A program made the translations under genes and the position numbers. Shown piece after piece: positions 53,234-61,349 of a stretch of DNA of 64,000 nucleotides. Numbering within the stretch: position 1 is the first letter of the stretch; each line of letters begins with the position of its first letter. Source of the DNA: Candidatus Rokuibacteriota bacterium (GTDB taxonomy: Bacteria; Methylomirabilota; Methylomirabilia; Rokubacteriales; CSP1-6); the NCBI GenBank assembly GCA_016200085.1, contig JACQFL010000038.1, positions 1 through 64,000 of the forward strand, given 5' to 3'. The notes beneath the pieces were generated by a model. The model worked only from the letters and a program-made list of their open reading frames with translations, made no database searches and was not told the DNA's origin.

Positions 53234-55321
53234 ATGACCGTCGAAATCGGGAAGATCCGAAACGTCGGTGTCGTCGGACACGGTGGGGTGGGCAAGACGT
53301 CGCTGGTCGAGGCCATGCTGTTCGCGGCCGGCGCCGTGACCCGCCTCGGGAAGGTCGACGACGGCACCACCACGACCGACTTCGATCCGGACGAGATCAA
53401 GCGCAAGATCTCGATCAACACCTCGGTGGCGTACTGCGACTGGAAGGGCCACCACGTCAACCTGGTCGACACCCCCGGGTACGGTGACTTCATCGCGGAC
53501 GCCCGCGCCGGCCTGCGGGTGGTCGAGGCGGCGGTCGTCGTCGTCGACGCCGTGGCGGGCGTGCAGGTCCAGACGGAGAAGGTCTGGAAATTCGCGAGCG
53601 AGTACGAGCTGCCGCGCGCGGTGGTGGTCAACCGGCTCGACCGCGAGCGCGCCGACTTCTTCCGTACCCTGGACTCGCTGACCCGCCGTCTCAAGGGCCG
53701 GCTCGTTCCCGTGCACCTGCCCGTCGGCGAGGAGCACGGGTTCTCGGGTTACGTGAACCTCGTCACCATGAAGGCGACGACGTTCGCGGACGGCAAGCCG
53801 AAGGAGGGCGAGATCCCCGCCGACCTGACCGAGCGGGTGAAGGAGTACCGCGAGAAGCTGGTGGAGGCGGCGGCGGAGACCGACGACGACCTGCTCGCCA
53901 AGTACCTCGAGGAAGGCTCGCTCGGCGAGCCCGAGATGCTCACGGCCCTGCACGCGGGCATCGTCGGCGGCAAGATCGTGCCCGTGCTCGCGGCCTGCGC
54001 CACCAAGGGCGTCGGCGCCGCCGCGCTGCTCGACCTCATCGTCGATTCCTTCCCGTCGCCCGCCGAGCGCGGCGAGGCGGCGGGCACGGACCTCAAGGCC
54101 AAGCAGGCGGGCACCCGCGCCGCCGATGCCAGGGCGCCCGTCGCCGCGCTCGTCTTCAAGACGCTCAGCGACCCGCACGTGGGCAAGCTCTCCCTCTTCC
54201 GGGTGTACAGCGGCACGCTGCGTCCCGACTCGAACGTGATCAACGTGTCGCGCGGCGGCGCCAAGGAGCGGATGGGACACGTCTCCTGGCTGCAGGGCAA
54301 GACCCAGAAGACCGTCGATGCCCTCGGGCCCGGCGAGATCGGCGTGGTGCCGAAGCTCAAGGACACGCAAACGGGCGACACCCTCTCGGACGAGGCGCAG
54401 CCGTTCGAGCTGCCGCGCATCACCTTCCCCGAGCCGGCCATCAACTTCGCCATCCAGCCCAAGACGCGCGGCGACGAGGACAAGATCTCGAACGCGCTGG
54501 CGCGGCTGGCCGAGGAAGACCCGACCGTGCACTACCACTTCGACCCGGAGACCAAGCAGCTGCTCGTCTCCGGCGTGGGCAACATGCACGTCGAGATGGT
54601 TGTCGAGCGCATGAAGCGCAAGTACAACGTCGACGTCCTCCTGCTGCCGCCCCGCATCCCGTACAAGGAGACCGTCAAGGGGCGCGCGGAGGGGCAGGGC
54701 AAGTACAAGAAGCAGACCGGCGGCCGCGGCCAGTACGGCGACACCTGGCTGCGCGTGGAGCCCATGCAGCGCGGCGGGGGCTTCGAGTTCGTGGACGACA
54801 TCTTCGGCGGCTCGGTGCCGCGCAACTTCATCCCCTCGGTCGAGAAGGGCGTGCGCGACTGCATGAAGCGCGGCATCCTCGCCGGCTACCCGATCGTGGA
54901 TCTGAAGGTGACGCTCTACGACGGCTCGTACCACGACGTGGACTCGTCGGACATGGCCTTCCAGATCGCGGCGTCGATGGGCCTGCAGAAGGTCTTCATG
55001 GAGGCGCACCCGATCCTGCTCGAGCCGATCATGAACGTCGAGGTGACCTGCCCCTCGGAGAACGCGGGCGACGTCATCGGCGACCTCAACTCCCGGCGCG
55101 GACGGATCGCGGGCATGGAACCGGCGGGCGAGACCGCGGTGGTGCGCGCCCAGGCGCCGATGGCGGAGATGCTGACCTACGAGCCGGCGCTGCGCTCCAT
55201 GACGGGCGGCCGCGGCGGCTACTCCGTGGAATTCTCCCACTACGAGGAGGTCCCCGCCTTCATGGCCGACAAGGTCGTGAAGGAGGCGAAGGGCGAGAAG
55301 GAGAAGGCCGAGAAGCACTGA
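53234..55321 (+). CDS. elongation factor G-like GTPase (non-canonical paralogue)
   Basis: 695 aa with the five EF-G domains. G1 is GHGGVGKT rather than the usual GHIDAGKT, G3 is DTPGYGDF rather than DTPGHVDF, and G4 is NRLD rather than NKMD. Later segments are orthodox (GMGELHLE-like VGNMHVEMVVERM, QTGGRGQYG). These changes mark the EF-G2/FusA2-type paralogues seen in many phyla, whose role may be in ribosome recycling or stress rather than main elongation. Genes for ribosomal proteins or EF-Tu are not adjacent. Confidence 0.88.
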   Translation: MTVEIGKIRNVGVVGHGGVGKTSLVEAMLFAAGAVTRLGKVDDGTTTTDFDPDEIKRKISINTSVAYCDWKGHHVNLVDTPGYGDFIADARAGLRVVEAAVVVVDAVAGVQVQTEKVWKFASEYELPRAVVVNRLDRERADFFRTLDSLTRRLKGRLVPVHLPVGEEHGFSGYVNLVTMKATTFADGKPKEGEIPADLTERVKEYREKLVEAAAETDDDLLAKYLEEGSLGEPEMLTALHAGIVGGKIVPVLAACATKGVGAAALLDLIVDSFPSPAERGEAAGTDLKAKQAGTRAADARAPVAALVFKTLSDPHVGKLSLFRVYSGTLRPDSNVINVSRGGAKERMGHVSWLQGKTQKTVDALGPGEIGVVPKLKDTQTGDTLSDEAQPFELPRITFPEPAINFAIQPKTRGDEDKISNALARLAEEDPTVHYHFDPETKQLLVSGVGNMHVEMVVERMKRKYNVDVLLLPPRIPYKETVKGRAEGQGKYKKQTGGRGQYGDTWLRVEPMQRGGGFEFVDDIFGGSVPRNFIPSVEKGVRDCMKRGILAGYPIVDLKVTLYDGSYHDVDSSDMAFQIAASMGLQKVFMEAHPILLEPIMNVEVTCPSENAGDVIGDLNSRRGRIAGMEPAGETAVVRAQAPMAEMLTYEPALRSMTGGRGGYSVEFSHYEEVPAFMADKVVKEAKGEKEKAEKH

Positions 55322-55623
55322 TGCGTTTCCGCCGCGCGCTCTTCTGGCTCCTGGCGTACTTCGCCTTCGACGTCGGGACGCCGACGCTGCCCGGGGCCTT
55401 CGACCTGGAGGAGCGCGCCGGCGTGGACGACGGCATCCGCCGCGAGGTCCAGGCGGCGCCGGCGCAGCCGGCCTCCTCTCCGGCGGCCAGGACACCTCTC
55501 GAAGCGCCGCCGCCGGCGCCGACCGTCAGACGGTCGCCGCCGGTCGCGGCGGCCCCCCACGCTCGCCCGCCCGCCCGTTCTCATCAGCGGTCGTCGGATC
55601 CGCCCGCCGCCGAAGACGCCTGA
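55321..55623 (+). CDS. small Pro/Ala-rich membrane-anchored protein, overlaps the EF-G gene
   Basis: 100 aa from ATG at 55321, sharing one base with the EF-G stop (TGATG). Residues 4-20 (RRALFWLLAYFAFDVG) form a short membrane anchor. The segment TLPGAFDLEERAGVDDGIRRE follows, then a low-complexity Pro/Ala/Arg tail. I recognise no family. The exact overlap argues that it is translated with the EF-G paralogue. Confidence 0.55.
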   Translation: MRFRRALFWLLAYFAFDVGTPTLPGAFDLEERAGVDDGIRREVQAAPAQPASSPAARTPLEAPPPAPTVRRSPPVAAAPHARPPARSHQRSSDPPAAEDA

Positions 55624-55698
55624 CCCGTTCCTCCGCGCCGCGCCGGACGACCGGCGATCTCGCCGGTCCCTGACACGTCCATGCGTGTGGAGGAGCCG

Positions 55699-55794
55699 AT
55701 GTCGAAGTTCCACATCCAGATGCTCGCGTTCGCGGTGGCCGCAGTCGTGGTGCTCCGTCTGGTCGCCGCGGTGCTCCGTGCCCTGCTTGACTGA
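55699..55794 (+). CDS. 31-residue single-helix membrane peptide
   Basis: ATG at 55699 follows a strong GGAGGAG site; the peptide is essentially one membrane helix (MLAFAVAAVVVLRLVAAVL) with short polar ends. An in-frame ATG at 55681 would add six residues. It ends 3 bases before the TerC gene, so the two are likely translated together. It could be a small partner subunit of the TerC protein, or a leader that couples translation. Confidence 0.5.
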   Translation: MSKFHIQMLAFAVAAVVVLRLVAAVLRALLD

Positions 55795-55797
55795 GCC

Positions 55798-56469
55798 ATG
55801 ACGTCCGAGTTCTGGCTCCGGCTGCTCGGCATCGTCCTGATCGACTTGACGCTCGCGGGCGACAACGCGCTCGTCATCGCGCTCGCGGTGCGGACGTTGC
55901 CTCCGCGCCAGCAGCTGTGGGGACGCGTCTGGGGCACGGCGGGCGCCGTCGTCCTGCGGCTCGCCTTCATCGCCGTCGTCACCCTGCTGCTGCGGATTCC
56001 CTTGCTGCAGGTCCTCGGCGGTCTCGTCCTGCTCTGGATCGCGGTCAAGGTCGTCCGCCAGGGGAGCGGTGCCGAGTCCGCCCGCGCGGGAGCCACGCTC
56101 GGCCAGGCGATCTGGATCATCGTCGCCGCCGACGCCGCGATGAGCCTCGACAACGTGCTCGCGGTGGCGGCGGCGGCGCACGGCGACCTCTCGCTCGTGG
56201 CCCTCGGCATCGCGCTCTCCCTGCCGATCGTCGTCTGGGGCAGCGGCCTGCTCGCGTGGCTGATGAACCGCTGGACGTGGATCGTCTGGATCGGGGGTGC
56301 GGTGCTGGGCTGGGTGGCGGCGGACATGGCCTTCGACGACGCGCTCGTGCAGGCGGCGCTGGGTGGACGCGCGGAGACGGCGGCCCTCGCGGCGCAGGCG
56401 CTCGCGGCGGGGACGATCTTCGGGCTCGGCTGGTGGCGACCGCGAGCACGCCCCGGGCGTGTGTCCTGA
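55798..56469 (+). CDS. TerC/Alx family integral membrane protein
   Basis: 223 aa with about six to seven helices. IDLTLAGDNALVIALA (about 15-30) and AADAAMSLDNVLAVAAAA (about 110-127) are the paired metal-site repeats (D...DN) of the TerC/YjbE family. These export manganese or calcium and can supply metal to exported enzymes. No Mn-sensing riboswitch (yybP-ykoY type) is evident upstream. It converges with chrA 23 bases downstream. Confidence 0.92.
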   Translation: MTSEFWLRLLGIVLIDLTLAGDNALVIALAVRTLPPRQQLWGRVWGTAGAVVLRLAFIAVVTLLLRIPLLQVLGGLVLLWIAVKVVRQGSGAESARAGATLGQAIWIIVAADAAMSLDNVLAVAAAAHGDLSLVALGIALSLPIVVWGSGLLAWLMNRWTWIVWIGGAVLGWVAADMAFDDALVQAALGGRAETAALAAQALAAGTIFGLGWWRPRARPGRVS

Positions 56470-56492
56470 CGTGGGGGCGCCGGCGGTGGGCC

Positions 56493-57677
56493 CTACTTCA
56501 CGAACACCCACGCCGGCTTCAGCAGCGGGAAGGCGATGAGGCCGATGATCGCCGCCGCTGCGACCAGCGCGGGGTTGCTCACCTTGAAGCGGAAGAGCAC
56601 GACGAGGCTGGCGAGCGCGATGAGCACGGTGAGCCAGTCGCCGATGGCGATGCGGCCGAGGAGAACGCAGGCGCCGAGGATGGTGCCGATGGCCGCCGCG
56701 TAGGCGCCCTTGACGAAGCCCTGCACGTTCGCGTTCCCGCGATGGCGGACGAGGATGGGCGCCACGATCAGCACGAGCAGGAACGACGGCAGGAAGATGC
56801 CGATCGTCGCCACCAGCGAGCCCCAGAAGCCGGCCACCAGGTACCCCACGAACGTCGCCGTGATGACGACCGGGCCGGGGCTCAGCATGCCCATGGCCAC
56901 GGCGATCAGGAACTCGCGCTCGTTGAGCCAGCCCATGTGCTGGACCAGGCCTTTCTCGAGGAAGGGCACGATCACGAGGCCGCTGCCGAAGGTCAGCGAG
57001 CCGGCCTTGACGAAGAAGCCGAAGAGCTTCGCGAGCGTGGCGCCGGATGGGCCCGGCGTGGCCGCGCCGGCCACGAGCGGCAGGAGCAGCGCGGTCCCGC
57101 CCGCCGTCGCCTGCCCGCGCCGGAAGAGCGAGCCGTAGTAGACGATGCCGACGAGGCCGGCCACGATGAAGAGCAGCGCGACCTCCGCCTGCACCCGGAC
57201 CGTCACGCCGAAGCAGACGACGGCAATCGCCCACTGCAGTCGGTCCTCCATGCCGAGCCTGGCCAGTCGCCAGCAGGAGTGCAGGATCAGCGCGATGACG
57301 GCCGGGCTCACCCCGTAGAAGATCGCCGTCACCCACGGCAGCCCCCCGAAGTGCACGTAGAGGGCGCCCAGGGCCGCCACGATGACGAAGTTGGGCAGGA
57401 TGAACGCCCAGCCACCCGCCCACGCGCCCCAGAAGCCGCCGCGCAGGTACGAGATGAGGATGCCGACCTGGATGGCGAGCGGGCCGGGGAGGGACTGGCA
57501 GACGGCGATCGCCTCGCGCATCTCCTCGCGGCTGAGCCATCGCTTCTCGCCGACCAGCTCGCGCTCCATCTGACCGCAGAGCGCCACCGGGCCGCCGAAG
57601 CCCACCAGCCCGAGCCGGAGGTAGTACCGGACGAGATCGCCGATCGGGATCCGGGTTCGTGAGGGCTCGCTGGCCAT
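56493..57677 (-). CDS. chrA: chromate transporter ChrA
   Basis: 394 aa, two CHR half-domains of about 190 aa with inverted topology. The first reads RLGLVGFGGPVALCGQM and QSLPGPLAIQVGILI; the second AGSLTFGSGLVIVPFLE and LSPGPVVITATFVGYLV. The GFGGP and PGP motifs are those of long-chain bidomain CHR proteins. It exports chromate. It is divergent from chrB and read from a near-consensus promoter (TTGATA-17-TACAAT), so it should be strongly expressed when not repressed. Confidence 0.95.
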   Translation of the reverse strand: MASEPSRTRIPIGDLVRYYLRLGLVGFGGPVALCGQMERELVGEKRWLSREEMREAIAVCQSLPGPLAIQVGILISYLRGGFWGAWAGGWAFILPNFVIVAALGALYVHFGGLPWVTAIFYGVSPAVIALILHSCWRLARLGMEDRLQWAIAVVCFGVTVRVQAEVALLFIVAGLVGIVYYGSLFRRGQATAGGTALLLPLVAGAATPGPSGATLAKLFGFFVKAGSLTFGSGLVIVPFLEKGLVQHMGWLNEREFLIAVAMGMLSPGPVVITATFVGYLVAGFWGSLVATIGIFLPSFLLVLIVAPILVRHRGNANVQGFVKGAYAAAIGTILGACVLLGRIAIGDWLTVLIALASLVVLFRFKVSNPALVAAAAIIGLIAFPLLKPAWVFVK

Positions 57678-57724
57678 GCTCGCCTCCGTGGGCCGGGGTG
57701 TCGGGCCCCCTCGGCCTGTTCGTG

Positions 57725-57763
57725 ATTGTAACGATTGACAGAGGTAGTATCAAGTGTTACTTT
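57725..57763. promoter_or_regulatory. overlapping divergent chrA/chrB promoters with inverted-repeat operator candidate
   Basis: Plus: TTGACA (57735-57740), 17 bases, TACTTT (57758-57763), then ATG after 6 bases (leaderless chrB). Minus: TTGATA (57753-57748), 17 bases, TACAAT (57730-57725) for chrA, with a 47-base leader. The imperfect repeat GTAACGATTGA ... TCAAGTGTTAC (57728-57738 / 57750-57760) spans both promoters, as expected of a repressor site. The best-formed sigma-70 signals in the window. Confidence 0.75.
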
Positions 57764-57769
57764 CCCTCC

Positions 57770-58729
57770 ATGCGTTGGCTGACCCTGCTCCTGAGCCTGC
57801 CCCCCACGCCCACGCGCCATCGCGTGGGGGTGTGGCGCAAGCTGCAGCGGATGGGCGCGGTGAAGCTGCGCGGCGCCGCATGGCTGCTGCCGGACACGCC
57901 CGAGACGGCGGAGCGGTTCCAGTGGCTCGTCCAGGAGGTCCAGACCTTCCGCGGCGAGGCCACCCTCCTGCGCGTCGACCGCATCGAGACGATGAGCGAC
58001 GAGCAGGTCGGCGACCTCTTTCACCGGGCGCGCGCCGCCGACTACCAGGCCGTGCTCCAGGGCGTGCGCGATGCCGGCGCCCAGATCGACCGCCTGAAGA
58101 GCGCGCATCGCGGCGTCCCCGCCGCCATCCGCGCCCGGCTGGACGCGCTCAAGCGCGAGCTCGACCGCATCGACGCCATCGACTACCTCCGCAGCCCCCT
58201 CGGCGAGCGCGCGCGGGCGGCGTGGGAGGCCGCGGCGAGGCGGCTGCGCGCGCTGGAGTCGAGGCCGCGCGCCGCGCGCGGCGCCCGCGGCGGCCACGAG
58301 GCGCTGCCGCCGGCCGGGAGCACCTGGGTCACGCGCCCGCGGCCGCACATCGACCGCATCGCCTCGGCGTGGCTGGTCAAGCGGTTCTTCGACCCCGCCG
58401 CGAAGTTCGCGTTCGCGGACGCCGCCGACGCCGCGCGCAAGGGCATCCCCTTCGACATCCTCGGCGTGGAGTTCGGCCATCACGGCGAGGACTGCACGTT
58501 CGAGACCCTGGTCAAGCGCTTCGGCATCAAGGACCGGCGCATCAAGGCCCTCGCCGAGATCGTGCACGAGGCCGATCTCGCCGACGGCAAGTTCACGCGC
58601 ACGGAGGCGCCGGGCGTCGACCTCACCCTCAAGGGGCTCGCCACCGGCATCCAGGACGATCAGGAGCTGCTCGAGCGAGGCATGGCCATTTTCGACGGTC
58701 TCTACACGGCCCTCCGGGGCCGGGCCTGA
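57770..58729 (+). CDS. chrB: chromate resistance protein ChrB (full length, putative regulator)
   Basis: 319 aa. The N-terminal domain (1-150) is winged-helix-like: TRHRVGVWRKLQRMGAVKLRGAAWLLPDTP, the ChrB_N signature where short segments such as LRGAAWLLP are diagnostic. The C-terminal ChrB domain has PHIDRIASAWLVKRF and LGVEFGHHGEDCTFE, with His/Cys metal candidates. ChrB acts as a chromate-responsive repressor in characterised systems. Start is fixed by the promoter 6 bases upstream. Confidence 0.92.
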   Translation: MRWLTLLLSLPPTPTRHRVGVWRKLQRMGAVKLRGAAWLLPDTPETAERFQWLVQEVQTFRGEATLLRVDRIETMSDEQVGDLFHRARAADYQAVLQGVRDAGAQIDRLKSAHRGVPAAIRARLDALKRELDRIDAIDYLRSPLGERARAAWEAAARRLRALESRPRAARGARGGHEALPPAGSTWVTRPRPHIDRIASAWLVKRFFDPAAKFAFADAADAARKGIPFDILGVEFGHHGEDCTFETLVKRFGIKDRRIKALAEIVHEADLADGKFTRTEAPGVDLTLKGLATGIQDDQELLERGMAIFDGLYTALRGRA

Positions 58730-58748
58730 GGCCGAAAGGAGCGAGATC

Positions 58749-59180
58749 ATGAAGTGGATCACCCGCGAGAAGGCGCGCGTCGACCGCATCGCCTGTCCGT
58801 GGCTCATCGCGCGCTTCATCGACAAGGACCCGACGTTCCTGTTCGCGCCCGACCGCGAGGTCATGACCGTTGCCGCGCGCGAAGGCGCGATCCCCTACGA
58901 CGTGGGCGGCGTCGAGCTCGGCCATCACGGCGCGCACTGCTCGTTCGACGCGTTCCTCGAGAAGTACAAGCTCGAGGACCGGGCGCTGGGCGAGCTCGCG
59001 GTGATCGTCCGCGGCGCCGACACCGACGCGCGCCAGCTGACGCCCGAGTCGGCGGGGCTCTACGCGCTGGCCTCCGGCTTCCGGCTCATCGCGAAGGACG
59101 ACCACGACAACATGGCGCGTCAGTTCCACGCCTACGACGCGCTCTACGCGTACTGCCGCGAGCGGACCGGCGCCGCGTGA
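58749..59180 (+). CDS. stand-alone ChrB C-terminal-domain protein
   Basis: 143 aa. RVDRIACPWLIARFIDKD and GGVELGHHGAHCSFD align with the C-terminal domain of the adjacent full-length ChrB, and the His-His-x2-x-Cys patch is kept. It lacks the DNA-binding N-domain. It may be a chromate-reducing or sensing partner that pairs with ChrB. A GAAAGGAG ribosome site lies before the ATG, 19 bases after chrB. Confidence 0.9.
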   Translation: MKWITREKARVDRIACPWLIARFIDKDPTFLFAPDREVMTVAAREGAIPYDVGGVELGHHGAHCSFDAFLEKYKLEDRALGELAVIVRGADTDARQLTPESAGLYALASGFRLIAKDDHDNMARQFHAYDALYAYCRERTGAA

Positions 59181-59425
59181 GACGCCGGCGGTTCCTCGGC
59201 GCGGGGCTGGCGCTCGCCGGCGGGTGGGGGCTCACCGCACGACGGCACGCCCTCGCGGCGGCCGTCGAGATCGCGGTGCCCGCGGACCTGCCGGCCGAGC
59301 GCTTCGACTTCGAGACGAAGGGAATCGATGGCTGGACGACGGTGGACGGCCGGTGGGCGGTGGAGGAGATGGCGGGCGCGCCGAGCGGCAGGCGCGTGCT
59401 CGCGATTCGCGGCCTGAGAGCCTGA
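59177..59425 (+). pseudogene. truncated secreted protein with Tat-like leader (DUF1080-like start)
   Basis: A GTG-started frame overlapping the previous stop encodes 82 aa: RRRRFLGAGLALAGGWGL leader, then FDFETKGIDGWTTVDGRW and AGAPSGRRVLAIR, as at the start of DUF1080/concanavalin-like sugar-binding domains of about 200 aa. The stop after LRA removes most of the fold. No continuation was seen in other frames. Probably a 3'-truncated gene attached to the chromate cassette. Confidence 0.45.
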
Positions 59426-59477
59426 CGCCGGCGCACCGACACCGCCCCATCCTCGTTCGAGAGGCGGAGGAACCGCC

Positions 59478-60398
59478 ATGGCGCTCGAGCTGCTCGGCTA
59501 CGTCGACCTGCCGGCTCACGCCAAGAGCGGCGGCTTCGATCACGCGGCGGTGCATCGCGGGAGCGGGCGCGTGTACGTCGCGCACACCGCCAACGACGCG
59601 CTCGAGGTCATCGACGGCGCCACCCATCGCCTTCTCGGCGACGTCCCCGATCTCGCGGGCGTGGCCGGCGCCCTGGTGTCGGACGAGGATGACCTCGTGT
59701 TCACGTCGAATCGCGGTGAGAACACGGTCGGGATCTTCTCGCTGGCCGATCCGCGCGTCGTCAAGGTCGCCGTCGGCATCGGACCCAACGGGCTCGCCTA
59801 CGACCCGCGCCGCCGCCGGCTGCTCGCCGCCAACGTGGGCGATCCCTCCGTGGCGGGGTCGTTCACGGTGTCCATCGTCGACGTCGGGCGGATGACACGT
59901 ATCGCGGAGGTCCCGGTGCCGGGACGGACGCGCTGGACGGTCTTCGACCCCGACGCCGACGCCTTCCACGTCAACGTCATGGAGCCGCCGCACATCGTCG
60001 TCCTCGACGCGGCCGAGCCCGCGACCCGCCAGCGCGTGGTGCGCATGCCCAGCGCGGGCCCGCACGGCCTGGACCTGGACCGGATCGGACGCCGGGTGTT
60101 CTGCGCGTGCGACGGCGGGCTCCTCGTCGAGGTCCAGGCCGACTCCGGCGAGATCCTGCGCCAGACCGAGCTCGGCGGCGTGCCCGACGTCATCTTCTTC
60201 AACGCCGCACTGGGTCGCCTCTACGTGGCGATCGCTGATCCGGGGATGATCGAGGTCTTCGACACCGCCGCCCTCCGGCGCTGCGAGGTCGTCCGGACGG
60301 AGAGGGGCGCCCACACGCTGGCCTTTGACGCCGCCCGGAGCACCGTCTACGCCTTCCTGCCCGACACCCACCGCGCCGCGCTCTATCGCGACGGGTGA
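59478..60398 (+). CDS. YncE-like beta-propeller protein
   Basis: 306 aa. Repeated blades of about 45 residues: GRVYVAHTANDALEVIDGAT, DLVFTSNRGENTVGIFSLAD, GLAYDPRRRRLLAANVGD, and GRLYVAIADPGMIEVFDTA. No signal peptide, so cytoplasmic unless exported otherwise. Seven-bladed YVTN/NHL-type propellers bind ligands or proteins; catalysis is not expected. A GGAGGAACC site precedes the ATG. Its stop directly abuts the stop of the convergent permease gene. Confidence 0.85.
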   Translation: MALELLGYVDLPAHAKSGGFDHAAVHRGSGRVYVAHTANDALEVIDGATHRLLGDVPDLAGVAGALVSDEDDLVFTSNRGENTVGIFSLADPRVVKVAVGIGPNGLAYDPRRRRLLAANVGDPSVAGSFTVSIVDVGRMTRIAEVPVPGRTRWTVFDPDADAFHVNVMEPPHIVVLDAAEPATRQRVVRMPSAGPHGLDLDRIGRRVFCACDGGLLVEVQADSGEILRQTELGGVPDVIFFNAALGRLYVAIADPGMIEVFDTAALRRCEVVRTERGAHTLAFDAARSTVYAFLPDTHRAALYRDG

Positions 60399-61349
60399 CT
60401 ACGTCGTGCGCCCGCTCGCGCCCCGCAGCCGCGGATCGAGCACGTCGCGCAGCGCGTCGCCGAGCATGTTGAAGCCGAACACTCCGAGCGAGATGGCCAC
60501 CCCCGGCCACAGCGCCATCCACGGCGCGCGGAACATGTACGTCCGGCCGGATCCCGAGAGCATCGCGCCCCACGACGGGTAGGGCGGGGGGATGCCGAAG
60601 CCGAGGAAGGACAGGCCGGACTCCGCGAGGATCACCCCGCCCAGCCCGATGGTGGCGAGGATGATGATCGTCGCCATCACGTTCGGCAGGATGTATCGCA
60701 AGATCACGCGCAGGTGGCCGGCCCCCAGCGCGCGCGCGGCCTCGACGTAGGTGTTGGCGGCGATGCCGATGGTGGCGCCGCGGATCACGCGGGATGACGT
60801 GGCCGCGATGATGACCGACAGCGCGAGGATGACGTTGAGCAGTCCCGGACCCAGCACGGCCATCACCGAGAGCACGATGACGAGGAAGGGGAACGACATC
60901 CAGGCGTCCACCACGCGCTGCACGCAGATGTCGTAGCCGCCGCCGAAGTAGCCGCTGGAGACGCCGACGGCGGTGGCGGCGACCGTCCCGAGCAGGATGG
61001 TGGCGAAGCCGACGGTGACCGACACCCGCGCGCCGTAGACGATCCGGCTCCACATGTCGCGCCCGAGGTTGTCGGTGCCGAGCCAGTGCGTGGGGCCGGG
61101 CGCGCGCATGCGGGCGCCCCGGATGGTCTCGTCGTAGCCGAACGGCGCGATCCGCTCGGCAAACACCGCCATCACGAGCATCGCGATCACGATGACCGCG
61201 CCGATCGCCCCCAGCGGCTTGCGCCGCGCGAACCACCACATGGAGCGGGCCGCGCGGACGGGGAAGGCCGCGCGGCGGGCGGCCTCCCCGCTCTCCAGGG
61301 GAAGCCCGTTGCCGAGCTTAATAGCGAATTCTTGGGTCGATGGTGGCAT
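60399..61349 (-). CDS. ABC transporter permease, dipeptide/oligopeptide DppC type
   Basis: 316 aa with six helices. HWLGTDNLGRDMWSRIVYGARVS is represented by the DppC marker GTDNLGRD near 95, and the EAARALGAGHLRVILRYILPN loop (EAA motif) contacts the ATPase. The ATG at 61349 makes a 32-base overlap with the DppB gene; a shorter start at MWWFARRKPLG cannot be excluded. Cytoplasmic-membrane import of peptides with the DppB and binding protein upstream. Confidence 0.9.
   Translation of the reverse strand: MPPSTQEFAIKLGNGLPLESGEAARRAAFPVRAARSMWWFARRKPLGAIGAVIVIAMLVMAVFAERIAPFGYDETIRGARMRAPGPTHWLGTDNLGRDMWSRIVYGARVSVTVGFATILLGTVAATAVGVSSGYFGGGYDICVQRVVDAWMSFPFLVIVLSVMAVLGPGLLNVILALSVIIAATSSRVIRGATIGIAANTYVEAARALGAGHLRVILRYILPNVMATIIILATIGLGGVILAESGLSFLGFGIPPPYPSWGAMLSGSGRTYMFRAPWMALWPGVAISLGVFGFNMLGDALRDVLDPRLRGASGRTT

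Noticed and set aside
55624-55698. Possible manganese riboswitch (yybP-ykoY) before terC
   Set aside because: Only a simple CCGGCG-ATCT-CGCCGG hairpin is present; the conserved riboswitch loops are not visible and the stretch is too short.
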